64,000 nucleotides of DNA from Pseudomonadota bacterium. Lineage in GTDB: Bacteria; Pseudomonadota; Gammaproteobacteria; Xanthomonadales; Xanthomonadaceae. The position numbers were made by a program, and so were the translations under genes. The notes under the pieces were generated by a model. That model was not told the origin of the DNA and made no database searches. It worked only from the letters and a program-made list of their open reading frames with translations. The first letter of the stretch is position 1, and each line of letters opens with the position of its first letter. This document shows, one piece after another, positions 48,002 through 57,943 of this stretch. The stretch lies in the NCBI GenBank assembly GCA_023388715.1, contig JAEWFT010000045.1, forward strand, positions 1 through 64,000, read 5' to 3'.

Positions 48002-48640
48002 TCAGGGCATGAGCACGCTGTCGATCACGTGGACCACGCCATTGCTCTGGCGCACGTCGGCGGTGGTCACCTTCGCGGTGCCGCCCTTGGCATCGGTCAG
48101 AGTGATGCCGCCGGCGCCGTCGGGCGTGGCGGTGAGGGTGGCGCCCTGCACCGTGGTCAGGCGGGCACTGCCGCCGCCGGCGTCGATCTGCTGCAGCAGC
48201 GTGGCGGCATCGACGCTGCCCGACACGACGTGATAGGTCAGCAGGCCGGCCAGGTCGGCCTTCTTGCCAGGCTGCAACAGGCCATCGACGGTGCCGGCCG
48301 GCAGCTTGGCGAACGCATCGTCGGTGGGCGCGAACACGGTGAACGGGCCGGGACCCTGCAGGGTGGCGACCAGGTCGGAAGCCTTGACCGCGGCGACCAG
48401 CGTGCTGAGGTTGGGCGCGGCCGCGGCATTGGCGACGATGTCCAGGTTCGCGTCCATCGCGGCGCCGCCCACGCTGGGGTTGGCGGGTGCGGCCGGGGTC
48501 GGTGCGGCCGGGGCCATCGCGTCGGGCGCCGCGTCGGTCGCAACCGGCGGCTCGGCGGGGGCGTGTGTTTCCTGCGCGCTGCAGGCGGCAAGCGCCAGGG
48601 CGCCGGCGATGGCGAGCGACAAGGTCAGGTGCGGCTTCAT
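48002..48640 (-). CDS. Fasciclin-domain lipoprotein
   Basis: 212 aa. Lipobox LAAC with Cys20, a Pro/Ala linker (about 25-70) and one fasciclin (FAS1) domain, with the conserved H1 motif PFTVFAPTDDAFAKLP and H2-like end GVVHVIDSVLMP. FAS1 domains mediate adhesion; bacterial examples are exported. Start has GGAGATTCC upstream. Confidence 0.93.
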   Translation of the reverse strand: MKPHLTLSLAIAGALALAACSAQETHAPAEPPVATDAAPDAMAPAAPTPAAPANPSVGGAAMDANLDIVANAAAAPNLSTLVAAVKASDLVATLQGPGPFTVFAPTDDAFAKLPAGTVDGLLQPGKKADLAGLLTYHVVSGSVDAATLLQQIDAGGGSARLTTVQGATLTATPDGAGGITLTDAKGGTAKVTTADVRQSNGVVHVIDSVLMP

Positions 48641-48825
48641 TGGAATCTCCATGGGTAGGGGTGGCCGCCTGCGCGGCGATCGGCCGGGGCGTGCGTAGGT
48701 GCTTACGACGCGGCGCGCGGTTCGGATGCACGCCGCCGGCGAGGCGCGATCAACGGGCTGCATCCGAGCCCAGCACTTGGGCGTAACGTCTGTCGTCGCG
48801 CGCTGGAGCGCATGGGAACCGGACG

Positions 48826-48996
48826 ATGAAGCCGCCTCGCCAGCCGCCTTGGAAACAGCCCGCTCCCCCACGGGCTGGCAAGGCGCCGCCACTGAGCAAA
48901 CGCCAGCGCGAGGCGGCGCGTCAGCGCGCGCAGCAGGCCGGGCGCCGCTATCCGAACCTGGTCGACAACATGTGGGCGGCGCGCCAGCCGAAGTAA
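48826..48996 (+). CDS. Small basic protein, 56 aa
   Basis: A reading frame of 56 codons not picked up by length filters: starts MKPPRQPPWKQPAPP, continues with SKRQREAARQRAQQAGR and ends YPNLVDNMWAARQPK. Composition and codon bias match coding sequence here. The closing motif PNLVDNM...AAR recurs in small proteins of related Xanthomonadaceae as I remember them, so it is probably real. GGACG lies at -5 only weakly as a ribosome site. Function unknown; basic and possibly RNA-binding. Confidence 0.65.
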   Translation: MKPPRQPPWKQPAPPRAGKAPPLSKRQREAARQRAQQAGRRYPNLVDNMWAARQPK

Positions 48997-49064
48997 CGGC
49001 GTGCCGGAGCAGGTGTCGGGCTCACGTCGTAACCTAGCGCGACTCGCCTCGCTCGTCCCTACGC

Positions 49065-49400
49065 ATGACCCTGCGCGCCATCCTCCACCTGCTGCTGCAC
49101 GCGGCCGTCCCCGCGCTGGTGGCGTGGCAGCTGCACCGCGACTCCGCGAAATCCATCCGTTTCCGCCGCGCGTGGGGCCTGCTGCTGGTGGGTTGGCTGA
49201 TCGACATCGACCACCTGCTGGCGGATCCGATCTACGCACCCGGCCGCTGCAGCATCGGCTTCCACCCGCTGCACACCGCGCCCGCGATTGCCGTGTACGG
49301 CGCGATGACGCTGCCGCGCGCCACCCGCCTGGTGGGGCTGGGGCTGCTGATCCACATCGCGCTGGATGCGCTCGACTGCCTGCTGATGCGCTGGGGGTAG
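49065..49400 (+). CDS. DUF6122-type membrane protein
   Basis: 111 aa, three to four membrane segments, with the conserved HLLLHAAVPALVAW start, DIDHLLADPIY and the HPLHT motif typical of this family of integral-membrane putative hydrolase-like proteins. The His/Asp positions could bind a metal, but no activity is known. TAG stop codon, converging on the DedA gene. Confidence 0.82.
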   Translation: MTLRAILHLLLHAAVPALVAWQLHRDSAKSIRFRRAWGLLLVGWLIDIDHLLADPIYAPGRCSIGFHPLHTAPAIAVYGAMTLPRATRLVGLGLLIHIALDALDCLLMRWG

Positions 49401-49407
49401 CGTCCGG

Positions 49408-50376
49408 CTAGGCGTCCGTGTCGTGGGATTCGGTCGGCAGGCCCTGCGAGCGCCATGCCTCGAGGCCACCGGCCAGCGGCCGCACGCGGCGAAAGCCGAG
49501 CTTCTTCAGCTGTCCCGCCACCTTGGCCGCGCTGGCTTCGTTCGGGCAGTCGCAGTAGACGACGACCTCATGCGCCACGTGCGCGACCAGGTCTGCGACC
49601 TTCGATGCGTGCACCGCGCCGGGGATCCAGCCGGTGGCCACGCGCTCTACGTCGCTGCGCACGTCGACCAGCAGCGGGCGCTCGGGCAGGTCCATCAGCG
49701 CGTGCAGGTCGGCCACGCTGATCCGCTCCATGCGCAGCTCGCGCAGGAACATCCACCGCCGCCATCCCTTCTGCAGCACATAGCCCAGCACGGCCAGCAA
49801 CACGACACCGATGCCGATCCGCCCCATCGATTCCAGGGTGAGCAGCGCCTCGTTCACCGCGTCGTGGAACACCATGCCCATCGCGATCGCCACGCCCGAC
49901 CACAGCAGGGCGCCGGCGCCGTCGTACAGCGCGAACCGGCCCAGCGGCGTGCGGCTGTGGCCGGCAAGCGTGGTCCCCACCGCCGCGAAGCCGGGGATGA
50001 ACTTGGCCAGCACCAGCGACGGGGCGCCCCAGCGGGAATACATCTCGCGCGTGCTGGACACGCAGCTGTCGGGTGACAGCGAGACCCGGCAGATCAGCCG
50101 CAGCATGCGCGCGCCGTGCCGGCGTCCGGCGAAGTACCACAGCATGTCCGCGAGCAGCGCGGCGGCAGTCGCCGTCAGCACGATCGGCCACACCGCCTGC
50201 TGGCGCTCGACCGCCTGCGCGCTGGCAACTACCAGCGGCGGCCAGGCCGGGACGGGGACGCCGCCCTGGTCGAGCAGCACCACCGCGAACACGATCAGCA
50301 GGCCGTAGGCGGCCAGCAGTTCATTGAGCCCTTCCATCGCGTCAGTGGCCGTTGCCGTCGGAGCGCGTTGCGCCAT
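49408..50376 (-). CDS. DedA membrane protein fused to a rhodanese domain
   Basis: 322 aa. N-terminal DedA/SNARE-associated domain with the signature FIPGFAAVGTTLAGHSRTP (about 120-150) and several transmembrane helices (to about 205), then a cytoplasmic rhodanese domain (about 215-315) with Cys in VVVYCDCPNE. DedA proteins are lipid scramblase/flippase candidates; rhodanese transfers sulfane sulfur. The in-frame ATG at 50337 would give a more typical N-terminus (MEGLNELLAAYG) and is a strong alternative. No ribosome site is obvious at either. Confidence 0.85.
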   Translation of the reverse strand: MAQRAPTATATDAMEGLNELLAAYGLLIVFAVVLLDQGGVPVPAWPPLVVASAQAVERQQAVWPIVLTATAAALLADMLWYFAGRRHGARMLRLICRVSLSPDSCVSSTREMYSRWGAPSLVLAKFIPGFAAVGTTLAGHSRTPLGRFALYDGAGALLWSGVAIAMGMVFHDAVNEALLTLESMGRIGIGVVLLAVLGYVLQKGWRRWMFLRELRMERISVADLHALMDLPERPLLVDVRSDVERVATGWIPGAVHASKVADLVAHVAHEVVVYCDCPNEASAAKVAGQLKKLGFRRVRPLAGGLEAWRSQGLPTESHDTDA

Positions 50377-50534
50377 CGCCGTGCAGGTCCAAACGTTTCA
50401 TTGCCACGCCCATCGTTGCCGTGGGTGGACTTTACCCGCTTGGCCGGCGCCAATCCGGGTCCGGGCGCGCCCGCCGGCGTTTGCCTCGCAGGCCCGATGC
50501 GGTTTGAATGGGCCAGCCGCCGACCGGGACGAGC

Positions 50535-51896
50535 ATGAGCGCCACGCCACCGCCAACACGCCGCAGCCGGCTGCAGGCCGCGCTTGCCGACCGCTTCAAC
50601 CTGGTCGCGGACAAGGCCCCGAACGACGTCATCGAGCGGCGCATCCGCGAAGTGGTCGAGCTGCGCGGCGCCACCCCGTGGATCCTGATGTTCGCCATCC
50701 TGGTCGCCTCGATCGGGCTCAACGTCAATTCCACCGCGGTGATCATCGGCGCGATGCTGATCTCGCCGCTGATGGGACCGATCATGGGGGTCGGGCACGG
50801 CATCGCGGTGCACGATTTCGCGCTGGCGCGCAGCGCGATGAAGAACCTGGCCATCTCGACCCTGATCGGGCTGCTGGTGTCGGCCCTCTATTTCATGCTG
50901 ACGCCGCTGTCGGAGGCGCAGTCGGAGCTGCTGGCGCGCACCTCGCCCACGCTGTGGGACGTGCTGATCGCGCTGTTCGGCGGCATGGCCGGGATCATCG
51001 GCGTGACCCGCGAGGAGAAATCCGCGGTGATCCCCGGCGTGGCCATCGCCACCGCGCTGATGCCGCCGCTGTGCACCGCCGGCTACGGTCTGGCCACCGG
51101 CCAGTGGAGCTTCTTCGGCGGCGCCTTCTACCTGTACTCGATCAACGCCGTGTTCATCGCGCTGGCAACCTTCATCGGCATCCGCCTGCTGCGTTTCCCG
51201 TACCACACGTTCGTCGACAAGGGCACCGAGCGCAAGCTGCGCTGGGCGATGTGGGGTACCGCGCTGGCGATCACCATTCCCAGCGCGTACCTGGCGGCGC
51301 TGATGGTGAAGGACGAGGTGTACAAGTCGCGCGCCAACCAGTTCGTGCGTGCGCAGTTCGTGTTCAAGGATGCGCACGTGGTCGATACCCGGGTCGATCC
51401 GGCACAGCGCCGGATCGATGTCTCGCTGATCGGCAACCCGATCAGCCGCGCCACGCTGGGCACGATCGAGGGCAAGCTCGCCGTCGCCGGCCTGCCGCAG
51501 ACGCGGCTGGTGCTGCACCAGTCCAGTGAATACGAGAAGGTCGACGTCACCGAGCTGCGCGCTGGCGTGCTGAGCGACCTGTACAAGCAGAGCCAGGAGG
51601 CGCTGGCGGCAAAGGACCAGCAGCTGGAGGAGGTGCAGGGGCGGCTGCGCGCGAGCCAGCGCTTCGCGGTGCAGGCGGGCGACATGGCGGATGAGTTGCG
51701 CGCGCAGTTTCCGGACCTGGGCGAGGTCACCCTGAGCCAGGGCATCGCCATTGATGCCGCGGGCGAACGCGCACCGGTGGCCCAGCTGACGGTGGCCGGC
51801 GCGGGCGCGCTGGATGGCGATGCGCGTGAGCGGGTGCGCGCGTGGTTCAAGGTGCGCAGCAAGTCGGATGCCGCCCGCGTGCTGTTCGAGGACTGA
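50535..51896 (+). CDS. DUF389 membrane protein
   Basis: 453 aa. Five to six transmembrane helices (about 45-265) with the family motifs VNSTAVIIGAMLISPLMGPIMG and EEKSAVIPGVAIATALMPPLC, then a soluble C-terminal domain with a coiled coil (about 345-385, SQEALAAKDQQLEEVQ). Function of DUF389 is not established. Starts at 50535 with GGGACGAGC before it. Confidence 0.9.
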   Translation: MSATPPPTRRSRLQAALADRFNLVADKAPNDVIERRIREVVELRGATPWILMFAILVASIGLNVNSTAVIIGAMLISPLMGPIMGVGHGIAVHDFALARSAMKNLAISTLIGLLVSALYFMLTPLSEAQSELLARTSPTLWDVLIALFGGMAGIIGVTREEKSAVIPGVAIATALMPPLCTAGYGLATGQWSFFGGAFYLYSINAVFIALATFIGIRLLRFPYHTFVDKGTERKLRWAMWGTALAITIPSAYLAALMVKDEVYKSRANQFVRAQFVFKDAHVVDTRVDPAQRRIDVSLIGNPISRATLGTIEGKLAVAGLPQTRLVLHQSSEYEKVDVTELRAGVLSDLYKQSQEALAAKDQQLEEVQGRLRASQRFAVQAGDMADELRAQFPDLGEVTLSQGIAIDAAGERAPVAQLTVAGAGALDGDARERVRAWFKVRSKSDAARVLFED

Positions 51897-51984
51897 GCGG
51901 GCGCGGTGCTGTGACCGGTTGACGGCGTCCGGCAGCGTCGCGAGTCGCTACACTGCGGCGCTTCCCCCCTGACAAGGACGTTCA

Positions 51985-52338
51985 ATGGCCTTCACCACCA
52001 CCGCCTCCGGCCTGCAGTTCGAGGACACCACCGTCGGCACCGGCGCCGAAGCGCAACCCGGCCGCAACGTGACCGTGCATTACACCGGCTGGCTGTACGA
52101 CAACGGCGTGCAGGGCGCCAAGTTCGATTCCAGCAAGGACCGCGGCGAGCCCTTCATCTTCCCGCTGGGTGGCGGCATGGTGATCAGGGGCTGGGACGAG
52201 GGCGTGCAGGGCATGCGCGAAGGCGGCACCCGGACGCTGATCATCCCCCCGGGGCTGGGTTACGGCGCACGCGGCGCGGGCGGCGTGATCCCGCCGAACG
52301 CCACCCTCAAGTTCGAGGTGGAGCTGCTGGGCGCCTGA
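51985..52338 (+). CDS. FKBP-type peptidyl-prolyl cis-trans isomerase
   Basis: 117 aa, single FKBP domain, no signal peptide, so cytoplasmic. Seen: VTVHYTGWLYDNG, FPLGGGMVIRGWDEGVQGM, IPPGLGYG, PPNATLKFEVELL, the drug- and proline-binding core residues. Start preceded by AAGGACG. TACACT at 51949-51954 is a possible -10. Confidence 0.95.
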   Translation: MAFTTTASGLQFEDTTVGTGAEAQPGRNVTVHYTGWLYDNGVQGAKFDSSKDRGEPFIFPLGGGMVIRGWDEGVQGMREGGTRTLIIPPGLGYGARGAGGVIPPNATLKFEVELLGA

Positions 52339-52407
52339 GGCACCCTGTCGGCGCGGGCCAAGCATCGCTGCGGTCCGCGTCGCCTTGCCACTGGAGGCGA
52401 ACGCGGC

Positions 52408-52890
52408 TCAGCCGCGAATCGCCGCCTCGATCGTGGCCACGTCGATCTTGCGCATCGTCAGCATCGCTTCGAATGCGCGCCGGGCCACGTCCCTGTCGGG
52501 ATGGGCGATCGCCTCGCTCAGTACCCGCGGGGTGATCTGCCAGGACAGCCCCCAGCGGTCCTTGCACCAGCCGCATTCGCTCTCCTGCCCGCCATTGCCC
52601 ACGATAGCGTTCCAGTAGCGATCGGTTTCCTGCTGGTCGTCGGTGGCCACCTGGAACGAAAACGCTTCGCTGTGGCGGAACGCATCGCCGCCGTTGAGGC
52701 CCAGGCAGGGGATCCCGAGCACCGTGAACTGGACCGTCAGCACGTCGCCTTCCCTGCCCGCCGGATAGTCACCCGGTGCGCGCTGCACGGCGTCGACCCG
52801 GCTCTCCGGGAAGGTGTCGGCATAGAAGGTGGCGGCGTCCAGCGCGGCGCCGTCGTACCAGAGGCAGATGGTGTTCTTCGAAAATGTCAT
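52408..52890 (-). CDS. VOC-family protein (PhnB-like)
   Basis: 160 aa. Vicinal-oxygen-chelate fold of the PhnB/DUF-3-demethylubiquinone-like subgroup: NTICLWYDGAALDAATFY at the start, GGDAFRHSEAFSFQV, SECGWCKDRWGLSWQITP. It lacks the methyltransferase activity sometimes assigned by name. Role unknown; these proteins often appear beside sigma-factor or toxin genes but not here. Start has GGAGTCC upstream. The 190 bases to the thioredoxin-like gene hold nothing recognisable. Confidence 0.9.
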   Translation of the reverse strand: MTFSKNTICLWYDGAALDAATFYADTFPESRVDAVQRAPGDYPAGREGDVLTVQFTVLGIPCLGLNGGDAFRHSEAFSFQVATDDQQETDRYWNAIVGNGGQESECGWCKDRWGLSWQITPRVLSEAIAHPDRDVARRAFEAMLTMRKIDVATIEAAIRG

Positions 52891-53079
52891 GCAGGGACTC
52901 CGGCAAACGTGGCGTGGCCGCGGCGCGGGGCGTCGGCGTCAGCCTTCCCGCGGCGCTCGGTGGGCACGCGCTGCGTGGAACCGGCGAACCAGCCGATCCT
53001 GCAGGTGGCAGGCGGGGCAAGGGCGCGGGAGGAGGCGCCAGCGTTGCACGCGCCCTGTTAAGCCCGGGAAATGGCCGGC

Positions 53080-53403
53080 TCAGCCCGGCGAGGGATCCAG
53101 GGCAGCCAGGTCGCGCGCGCCGAGCGGGCGCACCACGCGGGCGATTTCCACGCCATCGCGCAGCAAGACCAGGGTCGGCCACAGCTTGACCCGGTAGTGG
53201 CGTCCCAGCGGGCGGCCGCGTCCGTCTTCGATCCGCAGGTGGGTGACGCCGGCATGCGCCGCGCGCCAGGCGTCCACCGCGGGGCGCGCCGCCGTGCAGT
53301 GGCCGCACCAGTTGGTGCCGAAGTCGAGCAGTACCAGCCCGGGCATCGCCTGCATGGCCTCCGCGCTGGGGGCGTCCGGGGAATACGCGTTGGGATCCTG
53401 CAT
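53080..53403 (-). CDS. Thioredoxin-family protein, 107 aa
   Basis: Thioredoxin fold with active site WCGHC (so a CGHC rather than CGPC), cis-Pro in LWPTLVLL, and no signal peptide. CGHC is typical of disulfide isomerase-like oxidoreductases. It is cytoplasmic by sequence. Partner unknown. Confidence 0.88.
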   Translation of the reverse strand: MQDPNAYSPDAPSAEAMQAMPGLVLLDFGTNWCGHCTAARPAVDAWRAAHAGVTHLRIEDGRGRPLGRHYRVKLWPTLVLLRDGVEIARVVRPLGARDLAALDPSPG

Positions 53404-53522
53404 GGCGCCGGCCTCGTGACGGTGGTGCGGCGCATGCTGCGCGGGCTGCGGTGCAGGCGCCGTCGAGGCGCGTCGCGCGGCGGGGGGCTTACCATGGCGG
53501 CTTCGTTCGACCGGACCTCGCC

Positions 53523-53861
53523 GTGAGCACGTTGCCGCCCTGCCCGCACTGCGCGGGCACCTACACCTACGAAGACGGGCCGATGCTGGCCTGCCCCGAA
53601 TGCGGGCACGAGTGGTCGCTGGCGCGGGCGCAGGAGGCGGAAGCCGCGCGCGTGGTCCGCGACGCGGTCGGCAACGTGCTGCAGGACGGCGACAGCGTCA
53701 CCGTCGTCAAGGACCTGAAGGTGAAGGGCTCGTCACTGGTGATGAAGGTCGGGACCAAGGTGCGCAACATCCGCCTGGTCGATGGCGACCACGACATCGA
53801 TTGCAGGGTCGACGGCGTGGGCCAGATGGGGCTGAAGTCGGCGTTCGTCAGGAAGGCCTGA
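53523..53861 (+). CDS. yjdM: YjdM-like zinc-ribbon protein (PhnA family)
   Basis: 112 aa. N-terminal zinc ribbon with CPHC and CPEC, then the PhnA domain with VVRDAVGNVLQDGDSVTVVKDLKVKGSS and a C-terminal VDGVGQMGLKSAFVRK. GTG start at 53523. Despite the name the protein is not tied to phosphonate use; function unknown. Ends seven bases before apt on the other strand. Confidence 0.9.
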   Translation: MSTLPPCPHCAGTYTYEDGPMLACPECGHEWSLARAQEAEAARVVRDAVGNVLQDGDSVTVVKDLKVKGSSLVMKVGTKVRNIRLVDGDHDIDCRVDGVGQMGLKSAFVRKA

Positions 53862-53867
53862 CGCCGC

Positions 53868-54386
53868 TCAGGCCACCAGCGTGGAGTGCAGCGGGATCGC
53901 GCTGCCCCAGCGCGTTCGCGCCTCCAGCGCCTTGATCTCCAGCAGCACGCCGGCGCCCACGATGGTTGCGTCCAGCCGCTCGGCCAGCGCGCGCGACGCC
54001 ATGAGCGTGCCGCCGGTGGCCAGCACGTCGTCCACCAGCAGCACGCGGGTGCCGGGGGCCACCGCGTTGGCCTGCACCTGCAGGGTGTCGTGGCCGTATT
54101 CCAGCGCATAGGGCTGTTCCAGCAAGCGGCCGGGCAGGCGGCCCGGCTTGCGCACCGGCACCAGGCTCGCGCCCAGGGCCAGCGCCAGCGGAGCGCCCAG
54201 CAGGAAGCCGCGCGCCTCGATCGCCATCACCGCGGCGATCCCGCTGTCGCGCCACGGCGTCGCCATCGCCTCCACCGCCGCGGCGAACGCGCCGGCATCC
54301 GCCAGCATCGGCGTGATGTCCTTGAACGCCACCCCCGGCTTGGGGAAGTCGGGGATGTCGCGGATCAATCGGCTCCAGTCCTGCAT
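53868..54386 (-). CDS. apt: Apt, adenine phosphoribosyltransferase
   Basis: Makes AMP from adenine and PRPP. 172 aa. PRPP-binding motif VLLVDDVLATGGT, N-terminal FPKPGVAFKDITPML and the loop IEARGFLLGAPLA. Start preceded by GAGGACG. Converges with yjdM. Standard length. Confidence 0.96.
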   Translation of the reverse strand: MQDWSRLIRDIPDFPKPGVAFKDITPMLADAGAFAAAVEAMATPWRDSGIAAVMAIEARGFLLGAPLALALGASLVPVRKPGRLPGRLLEQPYALEYGHDTLQVQANAVAPGTRVLLVDDVLATGGTLMASRALAERLDATIVGAGVLLEIKALEARTRWGSAIPLHSTLVA

Positions 54387-54445
54387 GCAAGCGTCCTCGG
54401 GCAAACCGCCATGATGCGCAAAAACGCGGCGTTCGGCACCGGTTT

Positions 54446-55564
<1,119 letters not shown>

Positions 55565-55858
55565 GCACAGCCTCTCCTGTGGCGAGCGCTGGAGTATGCG
55601 CGAGCAGCCCGGCGGCGTCATGCCTGCCTGCAGCATGACGGCGGCCGATCGGCCTGACCGGTTGCGCAGCCGCGAATCCCAGCCGTCGACGGCCGCGCAC
55701 GCATACCGAGTTGCGTGAGGCAGCAGGTTAAGCCGGCGTCATTGTTCAGACTCGGGCGGGGCAGATGTTCATCGCGGCCGCGTAACGTTCGACCCCGGCC
55801 AGTCGCATGACCGGCCGCTTGCAACGTTTTGATCCCCCGCAGAACGAAGAGGCATCAG

Positions 55859-56416
55859 ATGAATCAACCGAACAAGAACATCTCCCTGCTCGCGCTTTCC
55901 CTCGCCGTCTCGACCGCGCTGGCGGCGCCCTCGGTGATGGCGCAGAGCGTCAATGCCAAGGCCGGCGTTCGCGCCCAGGTCACCGCCACGCCTGCGATCC
56001 CCGCAACGCCTGCGGTCCCCGCTGCGCTGGATGCAGTCCCCGCAGTCCCCGCGGTTCCGGCGGTACCCGCGACGCCTGCAGTACCGGCAGCTCCGCTGAC
56101 GCCTGAGCCGCCCCAGCAGCCTCGCAACGAGAAGGCCGCCACCCCGGCCACCCCCGCCACCCCGGCGACCACGTCCGTCACGGGCGAGACGACCGCCGCG
56201 GTCGCGGCAACGCCCGCCACCCCGGCGAAGAAGAACTGGAGTGAACTCGACGTCGATGCCAACGGCAGCCTGAGCGTGGACGAGGCGGCTTCGTTGCAGG
56301 GGTTGGCGAAAGCGTTCGCCAAGGCCGACGCGGACGCCAACGGCGAATTGACCCAGGACGAATACAAGGCCTGGCAGGCCGGCAATGCCAAGCCTGCGAA
56401 GAAGGGCAAGCGTTGA
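55859..56416 (+). CDS. Secreted EF-hand protein with Ala-Thr-Pro repeats
   Basis: 185 aa. Signal peptide (about 1-29, cleaved after AMA/VMA-Q), then a long low-complexity Ala/Thr/Pro/Val region (about 38-135) with tandem units such as PATPAVPA, and two EF-hand loops, DVDANGSLSVDE (about 141-152) and DADANGELTQDE (about 163-174). Calcium binding is likely from the loops. The 295 bases upstream contain no gene; promoter uncertain. Export route by Sec. Function unknown. Confidence 0.85.
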   Translation: MNQPNKNISLLALSLAVSTALAAPSVMAQSVNAKAGVRAQVTATPAIPATPAVPAALDAVPAVPAVPAVPATPAVPAAPLTPEPPQQPRNEKAATPATPATPATTSVTGETTAAVAATPATPAKKNWSELDVDANGSLSVDEAASLQGLAKAFAKADADANGELTQDEYKAWQAGNAKPAKKGKR

Positions 56417-56498
56417 TCGGGTGCGTGATCTGACAGCGCTTCCCCAGGCGGACGCATAAGAAAAGCGAGCGCACGGATGCGCCGGTGAAAGTTGTGGC

Positions 56499-56526
56499 AC
56501 GAAGGGCGGCGCAGGCCGCCCTTCGT
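56499..56526 (+). terminator. Terminator after the EF-hand gene
   Basis: Perfect 12-bp stem ACGAAGGGCGGC / GCCGCCCTTCGT with a GCAG loop; no long T tract. Confidence 0.7.
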
Positions 56527-56562
56527 CCTGTCCGGCAGCGCAGGCCCGCCCGGACGCGGCCC

Positions 56563-56568
56563 TACAAT
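56563..56568 (+). promoter_or_regulatory. -10 element of a likely leaderless promoter for a HAD phosphatase
   Basis: TACAAT ends six bases before the ATG at 56575. No ribosome-binding site lies between. Confidence 0.5.
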
Positions 56569-56574
56569 CGCAGC

Positions 56575-57312
56575 ATGCAAGCGCACCCACGTTCCGCGAG
56601 CGGCATCGCGATGGTCGGCTTCGACGCCGACGACACCCTCTGGAAGAGCGAGGATTATTTCCGCGAGGCGCAGCAGCGCTTCGAGCGGATCATCGCCAAC
56701 TACGTGGACCTCGCCGACGTCGGCGACCGGCTGTACGCGGTGGAGCGGCGCAACGTGGCGCTGTTCGGCTACGGGGTGAAGGGCATGGTGCTGTCGATGC
56801 TGGAGGCGGCGATGCACATCACCGACGAGCGCATCAGCGCGGCCGACCTGCATCGCATCATCACCTTCGGCAAGCAGATGCTGGCGCAACCGGTCGAGCT
56901 GCTGGACGGCGTGCGCGAGGCGGTGGAGGCGGTCGCGGCGCGGCACCCGGTGGTGCTCATCACCAAGGGCGACCTGTTCCACCAGGAAGCCAAGGTGCGG
57001 GGCTCCGGCATGGCGGACCTGTTCCGTCGCATCGAGATCGTCAGCGAAAAGGATCCCGCCACCTACGCGGGCCTGTTCGAGCAGTTCGAGCTGCAGCCGC
57101 GGCAGTTCCTGATGGTGGGCAACTCGCTGCGCTCGGACATCGCGCCGATCCTGGCGCTGGGCGGGTGGGGCGTGCACGTTCCCTACCACGTCACTTGGGC
57201 CTACGAGACGGAGGCCGAGGTGGGCGCAGGTGAGGAGCGCATGCGCACCTTGCCGGACCTGCGCGGCCTCGCGCAGGCGGTGCACGAACTGGACGCACTG
57301 GCACGAAGCTGA
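56575..57312 (+). CDS. HAD-superfamily hydrolase (phosphoglycolate phosphatase-like)
   Basis: 245 aa. HAD motif I DADDTLW, motif II ITKGD, motif III K in SEKDP, and motif IV as VGNSLRSDIAPILALG. C1-type helical cap. It differs from classic Gph in motif I (DADDT, not DTDGT) and motif II, so the substrate is open. Start chosen by the -10 hexamer at -12 to -7. Followed by a strong non-coding gap and the Tyr-rich secreted protein. Confidence 0.9.
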   Translation: MQAHPRSASGIAMVGFDADDTLWKSEDYFREAQQRFERIIANYVDLADVGDRLYAVERRNVALFGYGVKGMVLSMLEAAMHITDERISAADLHRIITFGKQMLAQPVELLDGVREAVEAVAARHPVVLITKGDLFHQEAKVRGSGMADLFRRIEIVSEKDPATYAGLFEQFELQPRQFLMVGNSLRSDIAPILALGGWGVHVPYHVTWAYETEAEVGAGEERMRTLPDLRGLAQAVHELDALARS

Positions 57313-57415
57313 ACAGGCTGGTGCACCAGCGCGCGCAATTAAAAGTCGGTTCACGGCGGACCGTGCAAGGTCGAACCCGAGTCCGCACTGCAGCGGACGC
57401 GATAGGAGACCTGCC

Positions 57416-57841
57416 ATGAGCCTGACCAAGATGCTCGCCCCCGCCGTGCTTGCTGCCGGCCTGGGCATGGCCGCGATCGCCGCGCCGGCCCCGGCGCAGG
57501 CCCAGTCCGACGACCTGGTGCGCGTGCTGGTGAATGTCGCCGACGTGGTGTTGCGAGGGAGCACCCCGTATTACCGCCATGGCGATTACGGCTACGACGA
57601 CCGCCTCACCATGCAGCGTGACCGCTACGGCAACCCGGTGTATTACCGCTACGTGCCGCGCGAGGCCTACCGCCAGGGTCCCCCGTACGGCAATGCCTAC
57701 GGCTATTACCGCAACGGACCCGGCAGCAACGGCCACACCAAGTGCAACAAGAAGGGCAAGTGCAAGACCACGTATTACGACGCGCGGTATGACCGCGACG
57801 ATCGTTACGAGGATTACGACCGTCGCTGGCGTCGTCGTTGA
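57416..57841 (+). CDS. Small secreted Tyr/Arg-rich protein
   Basis: 141 aa. Signal peptide to about residue 30, then a Tyr/Asp/Arg-rich region with YYRHGDYGYDD, YYRYVPREAYRQ and a C-terminal RYDRDDRYEDYDRRWRRR, plus a CNKKGKCK cysteine pair. No known domain. Similar Tyr-rich periplasmic proteins are annotated as hypothetical in the Xanthomonadaceae. Start preceded by TAGGAGACC. Ends at a strong terminator. Confidence 0.8.
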   Translation: MSLTKMLAPAVLAAGLGMAAIAAPAPAQAQSDDLVRVLVNVADVVLRGSTPYYRHGDYGYDDRLTMQRDRYGNPVYYRYVPREAYRQGPPYGNAYGYYRNGPGSNGHTKCNKKGKCKTTYYDARYDRDDRYEDYDRRWRRR

Positions 57842-57865
57842 CCTTCGCCTGACAGCTCCATCCTT

Positions 57866-57897
57866 CGAACGGCGCCACTTGGCGCCGTTCGTTTTTT
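57866..57897 (+). terminator. Strong Rho-independent terminator
   Basis: 11-bp stem CGAACGGCGCC / GGCGCCGTTCG, loop ACTT, followed by T6. The clearest terminator in the window. Confidence 0.95.
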
Positions 57898-57931
57898 GTG
57901 CCCGCACGGCCGCAGCTGTCCGAGCTTGGGT

Positions 57932-57937
57932 CACAAT
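57932..57937 (+). promoter_or_regulatory. -10 element of a likely leaderless NlpE-like promoter
   Basis: CACAAT ends six bases before the ATG at 57944, in the same position as in four other genes of this window. Confidence 0.45.
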
Positions 57938-57943
57938 CAGCGG

